Shown here: positions 1-7,433 of the stretch, in pieces
Numbering within the stretch: position 1 is the first letter of the stretch
Layout of the letters: every line of letters starts with the position of its first letter
Origin: Planctomycetota bacterium
GTDB lineage: Bacteria > Planctomycetota > MHYJ01 > JACQXL01 > JACQZI01
Assembly (NCBI GenBank): GCA_016207825.1
Contig: JACQZI010000012.1
Coordinates: 1 to 64,000 of the forward strand
Direction: 5' to 3'
DNA length: 64,000 bases
Notes under the pieces: generated by a model
What the model was told of the DNA's origin: nothing
The model's database searches: none
The model's input: the letters and a program-made list of their open reading frames with translations, nothing else
Program-made: the position numbers and the translations under genes

Positions 1-2
1 AA

Positions 3-230
3 GCGGCTCTGGAACACCGGCTTGTCCAGGCGGGAGCGAACATAGTCAAGAACAACTATGACGCGGCCGTCATCGCCGAGCAGAATACCATCACCAACCG
101 GATTGTCCAGGGATTCGTTGACCCATCACTGGGATTGGAGTACTTTACGACGGCCGGTATAACCCACGTGGATCTCATCCTTGATGCGTCAAAACGGCTC
201 CGGCTGGATGTCCAGGTTAGCCAGGTGTAG
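3..230 (+). CDS. C-terminal fragment of an unrecognised protein, paralogue of the gene at 7959-8732
   Basis: Reading in frame from position 3 gives 75 residues up to a TAG at 228-230; the 5' part lies outside the window. The peptide (AALEHRLVQAGANIV at its start, DVQVSQV at its end) aligns along its whole length with the C-terminus of the protein at 7959-8732 (AALGQRLIKAGGAVL, LEIQVSRV), including a shared VDPxLGLE motif and a THVD/SHVD motif. The two are clearly paralogues about 8 kb apart with mobile material between them. I do not recognise the family; a phage-structural origin is possible but is only a guess. A hairpin followed by T residues lies about 75 bp downstream. Confidence 0.75.
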   Translation, partial: AALEHRLVQAGANIVKNNYDAAVIAEQNTITNRIVQGFVDPSLGLEYFTTAGITHVDLILDASKRLRLDVQVSQV

Positions 231-303
231 GTCACTAGAAAAAGGCTAAGGTTAAGGGGCGTAGTTCCTGCCTCGCCGTCAGGCCTGTCTGCAGCAGGCA
301 GGC

Positions 304-327
304 GGGGCAAATGCGCCCCTTTTCTTT
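304..327 (+). terminator. Probable intrinsic terminator after the truncated first gene
   Basis: GGGGC at 304-308 pairs with GCCCC at 315-319 around a six-base loop, and is followed directly by TTTTCTTT. The stem is short but GC-only. It follows a CCTGCC/GGCAGG-rich stretch (about 268-305) that resembles dispersed palindromic repeats elsewhere in the window. Confidence 0.55.
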
Positions 328-343
328 AGATGTATATTTATTG

Positions 344-372
344 TTGACTTGGATGTAACCACTTGATATAAT
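344..372 (+). promoter_or_regulatory. Consensus sigma-70-type promoter in front of the Rhs gene
   Basis: TTGACT at 344-349 and TATAAT at 367-372 are separated by exactly 17 bp. The next ATG is at 380, only 7 nt after the -10 box, and no Shine-Dalgarno sequence lies between, so the predicted mRNA would start at or within a base of the start codon (leaderless). The same geometry recurs before 8904, 22765 and 28023. Confidence 0.75.
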
Positions 373-379
373 TGAAGTA

Positions 380-1819
380 ATGGGATTTATCGCTTTCATT
401 TTCAGCCTCATAAAACGTCTCGTGACCGGCACCCCCGGCACTGAGACCACCAATTCCTATGACGCCAATGGCAACACCACGACCAACGCCTATGACATAA
501 GCGGACGATTGACGACAACGACAGACGCATTGAATAACGTGGTGAGCTATGGCTATAACGTGGAGGATCTCATGACCTCGCTGACTTATACCAAAGGCGG
601 GACGAGTGTGCCGACCATTTACACCTATAACGACCAGCACCGCTTAGTGCGCACCGACCAGCCCGGATATGACATCACGAATCCCACCGGGGTAATCACC
701 AATACCACGTATACCGGCTATGACGCCAATGGGAATGTCACCAGCAGAACAGACGGGGCGGGAGTGAATATCCAGTATGCCTTTGATAATATCAACCGGA
801 TGATTACCAAGACTTATCCCAACTTATCAACGGTATCAACTTCTTATGATGCGGTTTCCAACCTTATCAACATAAGTGATACCAATACCTCAACGGCAAA
901 CGAGTTCGACTCGCTAAATCGCTTGACAAAGGTGACGGACTACATGTATAATCCGGCTATGGCGATAGACTATAGCTATTATAACGATGGGGTGAGAAAG
1001 ACGCTTTCCCAGAGCGGAAGCACCGTAACCTATACCTATGACAAGGCACGGCGCCTGAAAAGCATTGCGATTGCGGGCATGCCCGGCAATATCTCTGGAT
1101 ATGATTACAACGCCTTGGGGCAGCGCACCAAGGAAACACTCGTCAACGGCGCGACCGTGACGTATACTTATGACAGCACGACCAGATGGCTGACCTTAGT
1201 CTCAAACTCAACCTCAACCTCGGCCTTAATCTCTTCCTTTGTTTATACGCATGATAAAGTGGGGAATCGAGTGACCATGGCGGGGTATAATGGCGGCTCC
1301 AGCGGGGCATTTACCTATACCTATAATGCCAATTACCGGCTGATTACGGAAACCCTGGTGAGCGGCGGGATGACCTTGCAGACGGATTATTATTACGACG
1401 AACCCGGCAACCGGACGCGCATGTCCAAAAACAGCGGAGAGACGACCCTATACGCCTATAATAACGCGAACCAATGCATCTCGTGGACGAATCCAAGCGG
1501 TGTGTGTTTCACGGATAAATATAATGGAGCGGGAAGCCTGATTACCGAAACCAATACAGCAAGCGGGGTGATGCAGGAATGGGGTTTTGATTATGAGGGC
1601 CATCAGACGGTGTATTCAACAACAGGGACGAGCGCGGCTTACAAGATAGACGCCATGGGCAGGCGTATCAGTAAAACGGTTAACGGGACGACGGAATATT
1701 ACTTCTACGATGGCGCGAACGTGTTCTACGATATATTCGGCCCGAACAGTTACCGGGTGTATATTACCGCCGGGCTGGTACCTGCAGGACGGCCTCGGCA
1801 GTGTCGTGAACCTGCTTGA
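380..1819 (+). CDS. Rhs/YD-repeat protein, N-terminal part, frameshifted
   Basis: 479 residues made almost entirely of YD repeats (YDANGN, YDISGRL, YDAVSNL, YDKARRL, YNALGQR, YDEPGNR and many more), the beta-cocoon-forming repeats of Rhs proteins. The frame ends in a spurious tail after the motif YYFYDGANVFYD. Removing one G from the GGG run at 1772-1774 fuses this frame to the next one and restores the canonical Rhs order (YITAGWYLQDGLGS), so the gene is broken by a single-base insertion or a sequencing error. The N-terminus is short: there is no PAAR or long N-terminal module, only a hydrophobic stretch (GFIAFIFSLIKRLV), so this may be an orphan or truncated Rhs gene. GC content is similar to the window average, unlike the AT-rich 3' end of the locus. 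Confidence 0.85.
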   Translation: MGFIAFIFSLIKRLVTGTPGTETTNSYDANGNTTTNAYDISGRLTTTTDALNNVVSYGYNVEDLMTSLTYTKGGTSVPTIYTYNDQHRLVRTDQPGYDITNPTGVITNTTYTGYDANGNVTSRTDGAGVNIQYAFDNINRMITKTYPNLSTVSTSYDAVSNLINISDTNTSTANEFDSLNRLTKVTDYMYNPAMAIDYSYYNDGVRKTLSQSGSTVTYTYDKARRLKSIAIAGMPGNISGYDYNALGQRTKETLVNGATVTYTYDSTTRWLTLVSNSTSTSALISSFVYTHDKVGNRVTMAGYNGGSSGAFTYTYNANYRLITETLVSGGMTLQTDYYYDEPGNRTRMSKNSGETTLYAYNNANQCISWTNPSGVCFTDKYNGAGSLITETNTASGVMQEWGFDYEGHQTVYSTTGTSAAYKIDAMGRRISKTVNGTTEYYFYDGANVFYDIFGPNSYRVYITAGLVPAGRPRQCREPA

Positions 1820-2834
1820 CTCTTCTCAATCTGTGGTGAATACTTATATCTACGGGACATTTGGCGACCTGATTGTGGATAGCGAGATAGTGCCTCAACG
1901 CTATAAGTTTACGGGGAGGGAATGGGATAGCGAGAGCGGGACACAGCATAGCCGGGAACGCCAGTATCGTCCAACTTGGGGACGATTTACCCGGAGAGAC
2001 CCGATTGGGTATGAAGCCGGAATCAACCTGTATACGTATTGCGATAATAATCCGGGGAATTATGTAGACCCGTGGGGGTTGTGGCAACTTAAATTAGCTA
2101 ACAACAATTTTGACATACTGGCTATAGCTGAACACGGGGATAGATTAAGTGAACTATTTAAAAGAATAGGCGGCGATTTTAATAATGTACTAACCCTTAT
2201 TTATAAAGGGAAAGAATTTGGTTCTTCATCACCAGCCGACTTAATTAAAGACCCATTTTTGTATACAGGTGACACTTTTCAGCTCTACGGCTCCATTATA
2301 CCGGGAATCCAAAAATATAAAGCTGCTAAATTTAACAAGTATGATCGCCTGATACAGTTTTGGTGTTTATATTGGAGATATGACAGAGATAAAGAGATAG
2401 ATCCCAGTCTCATTAAAGCAATGGCATTTGTTGAATCAACTTTAGGGAATAATCCAGCAGCAGGGAATGATATTCTTCAGGTAATTAGAGGAGGTGCTCT
2501 TGAAAATCTTGCCGGCAGAGCTGATAAGAAAGGATATGAATGGCATGATGATGGAACGGAAACTACACTTAATTATGATATCCCGAAAGGATTAACAGAG
2601 GGCACCATAAATGTAGAAGACTCTATAAAATGGGGAATTAGGTGGTTATTCTATAAAGCACATCTGAATATTCTTAAAGATGGAAAAAAGACTTCAGATT
2701 GGAAATCATGGTCTGAAGCAATTCAACTATACAATGGGACAGGGGCAGATGCGGAAGCTTATAGAAATAAAGTAATAACCATCTTCAGCACTGGCGAAAC
2801 TGTTGATGGCTATAAATTATTCGATATCGAGTGA
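1710..2834 (+). CDS. Rhs core C-terminus with AT-rich lysozyme-like toxin tip
   Basis: This frame continues the Rhs protein. Residues about 22-120 carry the Rhs-associated core (DGLGSVVNLLD, GREWDSESG, RYRPTWGRF-like, RDPIGYEAGINLYTYCDNNP) and end at the DPWGL motif (residues 120-124), the usual boundary to a variable tip. After it the DNA becomes AT-rich. The tip (125-374) has a LysM-like stretch (about 138-195: GDRLSELFKRIG, YTGDTFQLYG) and a lysozyme/SLT-like part: PSLIKAMAFVESTLG with candidate catalytic Glu242, then IKWGIRWLFYKAH and AIQLYNGTGADAEAYRNKV near 337-355, which resembles the AYNAGPG...YVxKV part of transglycosylases. A peptidoglycan-cleaving toxin is therefore inferred. The 5' boundary is uncertain because of the frameshift at 1772-1774; the ATG at 1710 is only the first in frame. 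Confidence 0.8.
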   Translation: MARTCSTIYSARTVTGCILPPGWYLQDGLGSVVNLLDSSQSVVNTYIYGTFGDLIVDSEIVPQRYKFTGREWDSESGTQHSRERQYRPTWGRFTRRDPIGYEAGINLYTYCDNNPGNYVDPWGLWQLKLANNNFDILAIAEHGDRLSELFKRIGGDFNNVLTLIYKGKEFGSSSPADLIKDPFLYTGDTFQLYGSIIPGIQKYKAAKFNKYDRLIQFWCLYWRYDRDKEIDPSLIKAMAFVESTLGNNPAAGNDILQVIRGGALENLAGRADKKGYEWHDDGTETTLNYDIPKGLTEGTINVEDSIKWGIRWLFYKAHLNILKDGKKTSDWKSWSEAIQLYNGTGADAEAYRNKVITIFSTGETVDGYKLFDIE

Positions 2835-2851
2835 TGAGGAGAAATAGAGAT

Positions 2852-3595
2852 ATGAAAATAAACTTAAAACAAACATTGATTTATATTGGTGCTTTTATTG
2901 TTTGCATGGTTTTAGCTAATTGTAATACTCTCAATAGCGCTGGCCGAAAAGAAAATCAGAACAATAAAATTCATGTCGAAGAAATAATAAAAATACTTAA
3001 AGATGGCACGAAAAAAGAAAAGGAGGATTTAGATAAATACTATAGTGCTTATTATCCTGAGCATTATAAGGATTTAATCAAAGCTGTTTTAGATAATGTA
3101 AAAAACGATGCGCAATTAATGAAAACATACCTTTCTGGGTTAGAGCCTCTTATTAAGTATTGGTTATACGCAAGCCTGACTGACGGTTTTACCAAAGATA
3201 TAATTTTCCCGTATGGGGATTGGCTGAATTTTGAGTGGATTGGCTGTTTGGTTGTTCATAAAGAAGGGGATGACTTTACGTTAAGCGAACTAAAAATACC
3301 GTCTGCACAATACTTAAAATATATTAGAACATTAGATGTTGATATGGATGGAAAAGATGAGATAATTCTTTATGCTCAAGCCCATAGGAGCTCAACCTTA
3401 TTCATTTATAAATGGGAAAATGGAGCTTTTAAAGAATTCTTTAAGGTCGGCATCGGCGAAAGCGGATTATATGAGTTTTTCTGCCAGGATGATAAAAAAG
3501 TTTATTCTATTAGATGTAACATTGAATATGATACTTATAAGGAAAGAGAAGCTATATTTGAATTGAAAAATGGTGAATATATTCAGACCAAATGA
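2852..3595 (+). CDS. Lipoprotein, candidate immunity protein for the Rhs tip
   Basis: The chosen ATG at 2852 follows GAGGAGA at 2835-2841; earlier in-frame starts (GTG 2831, ATG 2834) overlap the Rhs stop. The 247-residue product begins with a lipoprotein signal (MKINLKQTLIYIGAFIVCMV, lipobox LANC), so it should be anchored in a membrane facing the periplasm. A DxDxDGxDE loop (DVDMDGKDEIIL, near residue 170) suggests an FG-GAP-like or calcium-binding turn. It lies 17 bp after the toxin tip, on the same strand and equally AT-rich. Rhs toxins are normally followed by a cognate immunity gene, and a peptidoglycan-cleaving toxin would need an exported immunity protein, which matches. The immunity role is inferred from position; the family itself is not recognised. 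Confidence 0.75.
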   Translation: MKINLKQTLIYIGAFIVCMVLANCNTLNSAGRKENQNNKIHVEEIIKILKDGTKKEKEDLDKYYSAYYPEHYKDLIKAVLDNVKNDAQLMKTYLSGLEPLIKYWLYASLTDGFTKDIIFPYGDWLNFEWIGCLVVHKEGDDFTLSELKIPSAQYLKYIRTLDVDMDGKDEIILYAQAHRSSTLFIYKWENGAFKEFFKVGIGESGLYEFFCQDDKKVYSIRCNIEYDTYKEREAIFELKNGEYIQTK

Positions 3596-3692
3596 CAAGG
3601 CGCGCCGCTTGACCAACTTCACCTATAACAGCGCCTCGGCCGCCTCATATACTTATAATGCTTTGGGTTTAAGTGTATTTGTTAAGACATAG
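3594..3692 (+). pseudogene. Rhs/YD-repeat relic downstream of the immunity gene
   Basis: One frame directly after the immunity gene reads DKARRLTNFTYN, then ASYTYNALGLSVFVKT and a stop at 3690-3692. DKARRL and YTYNALG are YD-repeat signatures; DKARRL also occurs in the upstream Rhs gene. There is no start codon or signal, so this is a fragment left after a cassette (tip plus immunity gene) was inserted into or recombined with an older Rhs gene. Confidence 0.7.
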
Positions 3693-3874
3693 CTTGGCCA
3701 CCTAAAATCTGCTTATTACGCTTTCATTTCTGGTAATTCTTGTCTTAAATGATAGAAATTGGTTATTGGAGAGTGGGAGGTAGTCTGTTTAAACCTTAAA
3801 TAACCGGGTTTATTTGCCTTTCGGATAAACTGCTCCCGCCTATAGTAAAATATGGCTATTTCAAGCTCTTCGCT
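3693..3874. other. Intergenic stretch beside the transposase with an imperfect palindrome
   Basis: No gene is visible. An imperfect inverted repeat, GGGAGGTAGTCTGTTTA near 3775-3791 against TAAACTGCTCCC at 3826-3837, encloses a smaller AAACC/GGTTT hairpin. It could be an insertion-element end or a terminator of the transposase transcript. I could not find a matching inverted repeat on the far side of the transposase, so the element's ends remain undefined. Confidence 0.4.
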
Positions 3875-5083
3875 CTAAGCTACTTGCTTAATTCTGTAAG
3901 CATTTAACAATCCATCGGCAAATTGAATCCGTTCCACCGTTCCTTTAATTGCCTTGTCATTCTTATCCGGTTTATCTCTTGGTTTATGGGAATACCTATC
4001 ATTCGGCACCCGTCCATCCAATGCCTCGTGCGTCCGGTATTCGTTGTAATAAGCCAGATAGTCTTTCAACAGCCTATCTACCTTTGCCTTGGAGAAGAAT
4101 AAATATAGATTTAAGAGCTCATACTTGAGCGAGCGGAAGAACCTTTCTACCTTGCTATTCCCATTCGCTCTTCTGATACAGGCATAACGATGAGTAATCC
4201 CCACGCCTCTTAAGTATCGGATAAAATCACCTGCGGTGAATTGAGTCCCTTTATCAGTAATCAGGTGTTTCGGAGTGCCGTATTTCAATGCCGTTTCCTT
4301 TATCTTATCTATCGTCCATTCCGCCGTAGGATGGAATGTAGTGGCAATAACCATCGCCTTTCTGGAGAAGTGGTCTATCACTGCCAGGATATATAACGGT
4401 TTAAACCAGATATAAACCGTGGTAAAATCAATGCTCCAGATGTGGTTCGGATACTTGCCGATTATTTCCCTCATTTTTATCTTTTCTTCTTGGCTCTCCG
4501 GCCTGCGATAATCCGGTTTGGGTGAATTCAGGATATTACGCACCGTAGACGGCGAGACATATACTCCGAGTTTCCATATTGCAAAAGCTATTTTCCAGCG
4601 TCCCCAGTGTGGATTATCCCCGTGCATCTCCCAGATAAGCGCGGTGATACATAGCGGCGTGCGATAAGGCGAGATATACGAGATGCGCCTGCGCGATGCC
4701 AGATTGGAAATGCCTTTCTGCAATTGCCTGAGGTAATTAATGACAGAGGTTTTGGAAATGGGTAGATATTCCTTGATTTTACTCAATGAGATATTAAACC
4801 TGAGTTTAAAATAGATTATTTGCAGTTTCTTACAGAGGCAGAGGCGTTTGGCCTTGGCTTTATTCAGTTCCTGCCTCATCAGGGTGTTGGCGTATTTAAG
4901 CCGCCGCACTTCCTGCTTCAAATAATGGAGTTCTGACAGATAAGGCGAGGGGGTAAAGAATACAGTTTTGGCAGATTCAATTAGCCTGAAGGTTTTTCCG
5001 ATAAGCTGGCTGAAATAATAAAAAATCCAGCCGGCCCAATAATCCACGAGATAAGTCAGGATAATCAATAACCTTTTTAACAT
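3875..5083 (-). CDS. DDE integrase-core transposase with hydrophobic N-terminus
   Basis: 402 residues from an ATG at 5083 preceded by AAGGAG; the upstream in-frame start at 5116 lacks a ribosome site. The C-terminal half is a retroviral-type integrase core with the DDE triad Asp219 (IWSIDF), Asp277 (LITDKGTQF) and Glu313 (NGNSKVERFFRSLKYE), the last two 35 residues apart, followed by the YNEYRTHEAL motif typical of IS3/IS481-like enzymes. Residues 45-130 contain a coiled-coil-like stretch and HTH-like helices. Unusually, residues 1-30 are strongly hydrophobic (LLIILTYLVDYWAGWIFYYF) and look like a membrane segment. It transcribes away from the 22-bp array at 5181-5532. Terminal inverted repeats and target duplications were not found. 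Confidence 0.85.
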   Translation of the reverse strand: MLKRLLIILTYLVDYWAGWIFYYFSQLIGKTFRLIESAKTVFFTPSPYLSELHYLKQEVRRLKYANTLMRQELNKAKAKRLCLCKKLQIIYFKLRFNISLSKIKEYLPISKTSVINYLRQLQKGISNLASRRRISYISPYRTPLCITALIWEMHGDNPHWGRWKIAFAIWKLGVYVSPSTVRNILNSPKPDYRRPESQEEKIKMREIIGKYPNHIWSIDFTTVYIWFKPLYILAVIDHFSRKAMVIATTFHPTAEWTIDKIKETALKYGTPKHLITDKGTQFTAGDFIRYLRGVGITHRYACIRRANGNSKVERFFRSLKYELLNLYLFFSKAKVDRLLKDYLAYYNEYRTHEALDGRVPNDRYSHKPRDKPDKNDKAIKGTVERIQFADGLLNAYRIKQVA

Positions 5084-5180
5084 AAAAAACTCCTTATTAA
5101 AACAGTATTTTACCACACGGATTTACCGGCCCCAAATAATTTCCTGCCAACCAGCCCGATAAAGGCTATGAATCGCGCTT

Positions 5181-5532
5181 CCTTCGTACACCTATGGATG
5201 CCGCAGGTTTATATAGCCCTCTCCAGCCATGAATACCGCCATCTTGCCCGGCAAGATAACGCCTCGCCGTCCATTTATACCGTATCCGCCCGCTATGATG
5301 GGTATATTTGCAGGGCAAAAAGGGTGTGCAAGAGGCCGATAAATACGCATCTTGTATCCTCAATACACACGGTTCATATCCGGCAATAACAGCTTTTGTA
5401 CCCCATAATTAACCGGATTATGCCCGGCGATCAGCCCCATTACAGAAGGCAAGATAACGCCTCGCTCCTTAAGAACACATGCCTTTTGGCCGGCAATAAA
5501 ACCCCTTGTTTCCGGCAGGGGGAGGGGAGGTA
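5181..5532. repeat. 22-bp-period degenerate tandem array (array A, about 16 units)
   Basis: The stretch can be cut into consecutive 22-bp units with no gap, starting at 5181, 5203, 5225, 5247, 5269 and so on to 5511. Units share a (C)CGGCAA(T/G)A core near their start and a T/G-rich end; compare 5247 (CCCGGCAAGATAACGCC...), 5379 (TCCGGCAATAACAGC...), 5445 (GAAGGCAAGATAACGCC...) and 5489 (GCCGGCAATAAAACC...). Neighbouring units differ, so it is an old array with conserved columns, not a recent duplication. The last unit runs into a G-rich tract (about 5516-5541). The period is not a multiple of three and I see no convincing gene in it. Confidence 0.75.
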
Positions 5533-5792
5533 CCCCCGCCCTAACCCCCTTATTTTGGTCGACCATACCCATTATGCCCTAAGAAATCTTGTTTTTCTGC
5601 TCATTTTTTCATTTTTCTTAAAACTTTTCTATAGTTCAGTTGTAGTATATATGGAAGGAGTATTAGAGTTTAAAAGTTTAATTGTTCAATAGCTCAAAAG
5701 AAGGGAAAGCCGCTGGAACTACCACCCCGACGTGACGTCGGGACGGGGGACGCCCGATTAATATTACATAGAATGGACGGAGGTGAGCCGTA
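5533..5792. other. Non-coding stretch with a perfect hairpin
   Basis: No gene is visible between array A and the frameshifted HTH gene. The first part is C-rich, then T-rich. A perfect hairpin CCCGACG-TGA-CGTCGGG lies at 5726-5742, resembling other REP-like palindromes in the window. GGAGGTGA at 5779-5786 is the ribosome site of the next gene. Confidence 0.5.
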
Positions 5793-6330
5793 ATGACATA
5801 CGCACCGCTTTTATGACTCCAAGCACGATTATGATGGGGATGACGGATACTCCTATCAGGATGAACAGGATAACCTGTGCTTCCACGGGAAGCCTGCACA
5901 CCAAAAACAGCCCTTCACTGTCAGGGAAATAACATATCTAGTTGCCCGGATAATCATCCATCTGCCCGAGGATTTATCTGTAATCCATTGCTTATATTAT
6001 AATAATTTCGGATGGCGCAAGACCTGCCGGGAATGCGATATTTCCAAATGCCGGCTGGCTAATATCCTTAAAACTATCCGGCATGATTATTCATGGCTTG
6101 TCCATGTTACAGACGAAGGGCACACCTCTTTTACCACCAGGGAAATCATCGCCCTTATTACCCGTATAACACTCCGCTTAAAAGCCAAAGACAGGGATAT
6201 CATCATCGCTTTTTACCATAATAAAGGCGAAATAGATGAAACCGCATCCCAGATGGATTGTTCACGCTCCAAGGTTTATTATGTGCTTGCCCTAAAGGTA
6301 AAAAAGCCCTATCTTTCCGGCTTAAATTAA
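5793..6330 (+). pseudogene. HTH (sigma-70 region 4-like) regulator interrupted by a +1 frameshift
   Basis: A strong ribosome site (GGAGGTGA, 5779-5786) precedes ATG 5793, but this frame stops after seven codons at a TGA (5814-5816). The frame one base later is open from 5797 to a TAA at 6328-6330, has no start codon near its beginning, and encodes about 170 residues. That product has two HTH-like halves: LPEDLSVIHCLYYNNFGW...CDISKCRLANILKTI, and LKAKDRDIIIAFYHNKGEIDETASQMDCSRSKVYYVL, which looks like sigma-70 region 4 or ArpU-type phage regulators. Joining the frames around the TTTT run at 5809-5812 gives one gene. A mutation, a sequencing error or a programmed +1 shift (the stop reads TGAC) are all possible. 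Confidence 0.6.
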
Positions 6331-6590
6331 CCCCTATTCTGTCCAAAAATCGCCACCGGCTTTAAAATATCTAAATCTCTATCTTATTGTTTTTTAAAGG
6401 GTTGGGAATTAGGCGCACCCTTTTTTTGTCCAAAACTTAAGACAAACTCCTATATAGTGGAGGGACTGGGAGAAGTGGTGCCCGCCAAAGGCGGGTCAGC
6501 CTATGGCGGAAGTAGTGCCGCCCGAAAGGGCGAGCCTCGCCTCTGGCGGGAGTAGCGAGCAGTCAGCACCCTCCGAAAGAGAGGTGAGTT
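6331..6590. other. Intergenic stretch with REP-like GC-rich palindromes
   Basis: No gene is convincing. The left part is T-rich. The right part (about 6478-6560) is made of short inverted motifs (CCCGCCAAAGGCGGG at 6481-6495, GCCGCCCGAAAGGGC near 6519-6533, CTCTGGCGGGAG near 6541-6552) like dispersed REP elements. The ribosome site of the protease gene (GAGAGGTGAG) is at its end. Confidence 0.45.
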
Positions 6591-7433
6591 ATGTTGAGCC
6601 ACAGATTGCACAGATTAATGGTTATACTGGTTTTGGGGATAGGGGGAATTTGGTTTACGGCGTGGATGACCAAGCCGCCGGAACTGCCGCCTGACCTGTC
6701 TGCCAGCCAGGCAGGTGTGATCATCATTCGGCCCTTAGAAACGGGTAACAACCCTTATCAACGGGAATATGACGAGATGCTTTACCCGACAGTAAGAATC
6801 ACAACTGCCAATGGAATAGGGTCTGGCGTTGTGATTCAGAGTTCAATAGTTTCCCTAGATCCTGAAGGTCTCGGGACCTCAGGGCAAAAGCTTAATAGTT
6901 CAAAAGAAACTCGTGAACAGTTGAACAATTCAACGGTTGAACTATTTGTATTAACTGCTGCGCATGTGGTTGGAAAATATGCAGAAGTAAGCATTACGTT
7001 CTATGATTATAGCAATACTACCTTTACCACGATTACTGCTTCCGTTGTATTAACAGACACAAACAAAGACCTGGCATTGCTTAGTCTGAAAGCTGACAAC
7101 TATAATCTAAAAACTGCTGCATTAGCAGATAGGGACTATAGGTATTATCTGTTTGCCCCGGTCTATGTAGTCGGGTGTTCGTTAGGCTTAAATCCCAGAC
7201 CGTCTTCAGGAATAATCTCAGCTATCAACTTTGATTCAGTAGAAATCACCGCTCCTGTTCTACCGGGAAACTCCGGGGGGCCGGTCTACACGGCAGATAC
7301 TCATGAACTGATTGGAATTGCGGTATGGGTTCGGCTATGCGGTAATCAGCTTGTTACTACGATGGCGGGAATAGTTCCTATACAAACAATATATGAGTTT
7401 TTAGATTCAGCCACCAAGACACCAAGTCACTAA
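6591..7433 (+). CDS. Membrane-anchored trypsin-like serine protease
   Basis: 280 residues; ATG 6591 follows GAGAGGTGAGTT. An N-terminal hydrophobic segment (about residues 9-26) is a signal anchor, so the protease domain should lie outside the cytoplasm. The chymotrypsin-fold triad is present: His125 in VLTAAHVV, Asp160 in TNKDLALL and Ser228 in LPGNSGGPVY, with a normal spacing for HtrA/DegP-like enzymes but no PDZ domain. Between GSGVVIQ (about 77-83) and LFVLTAAH there is an insertion of about 35 residues (SSIVSLDPEGLG...NNSTVE) encoded by a palindromic REP-like segment (about 6859-6886, GATCCTGAAGG...CGGGACCTCAGG), which is absent from typical family members. Whether the enzyme still folds is unknown. 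It is followed by two unrecognised genes on the same strand. Confidence 0.85.
   Translation: MLSHRLHRLMVILVLGIGGIWFTAWMTKPPELPPDLSASQAGVIIIRPLETGNNPYQREYDEMLYPTVRITTANGIGSGVVIQSSIVSLDPEGLGTSGQKLNSSKETREQLNNSTVELFVLTAAHVVGKYAEVSITFYDYSNTTFTTITASVVLTDTNKDLALLSLKADNYNLKTAALADRDYRYYLFAPVYVVGCSLGLNPRPSSGIISAINFDSVEITAPVLPGNSGGPVYTADTHELIGIAVWVRLCGNQLVTTMAGIVPIQTIYEFLDSATKTPSH

Noticed and set aside
5809-5816. prfB-like programmed frameshift signal
   Set aside because: There is a stop followed by C after a leucine codon, but no CTTTGAC arrangement and no internal Shine-Dalgarno at the right distance, so I report only a frameshift of unknown origin.
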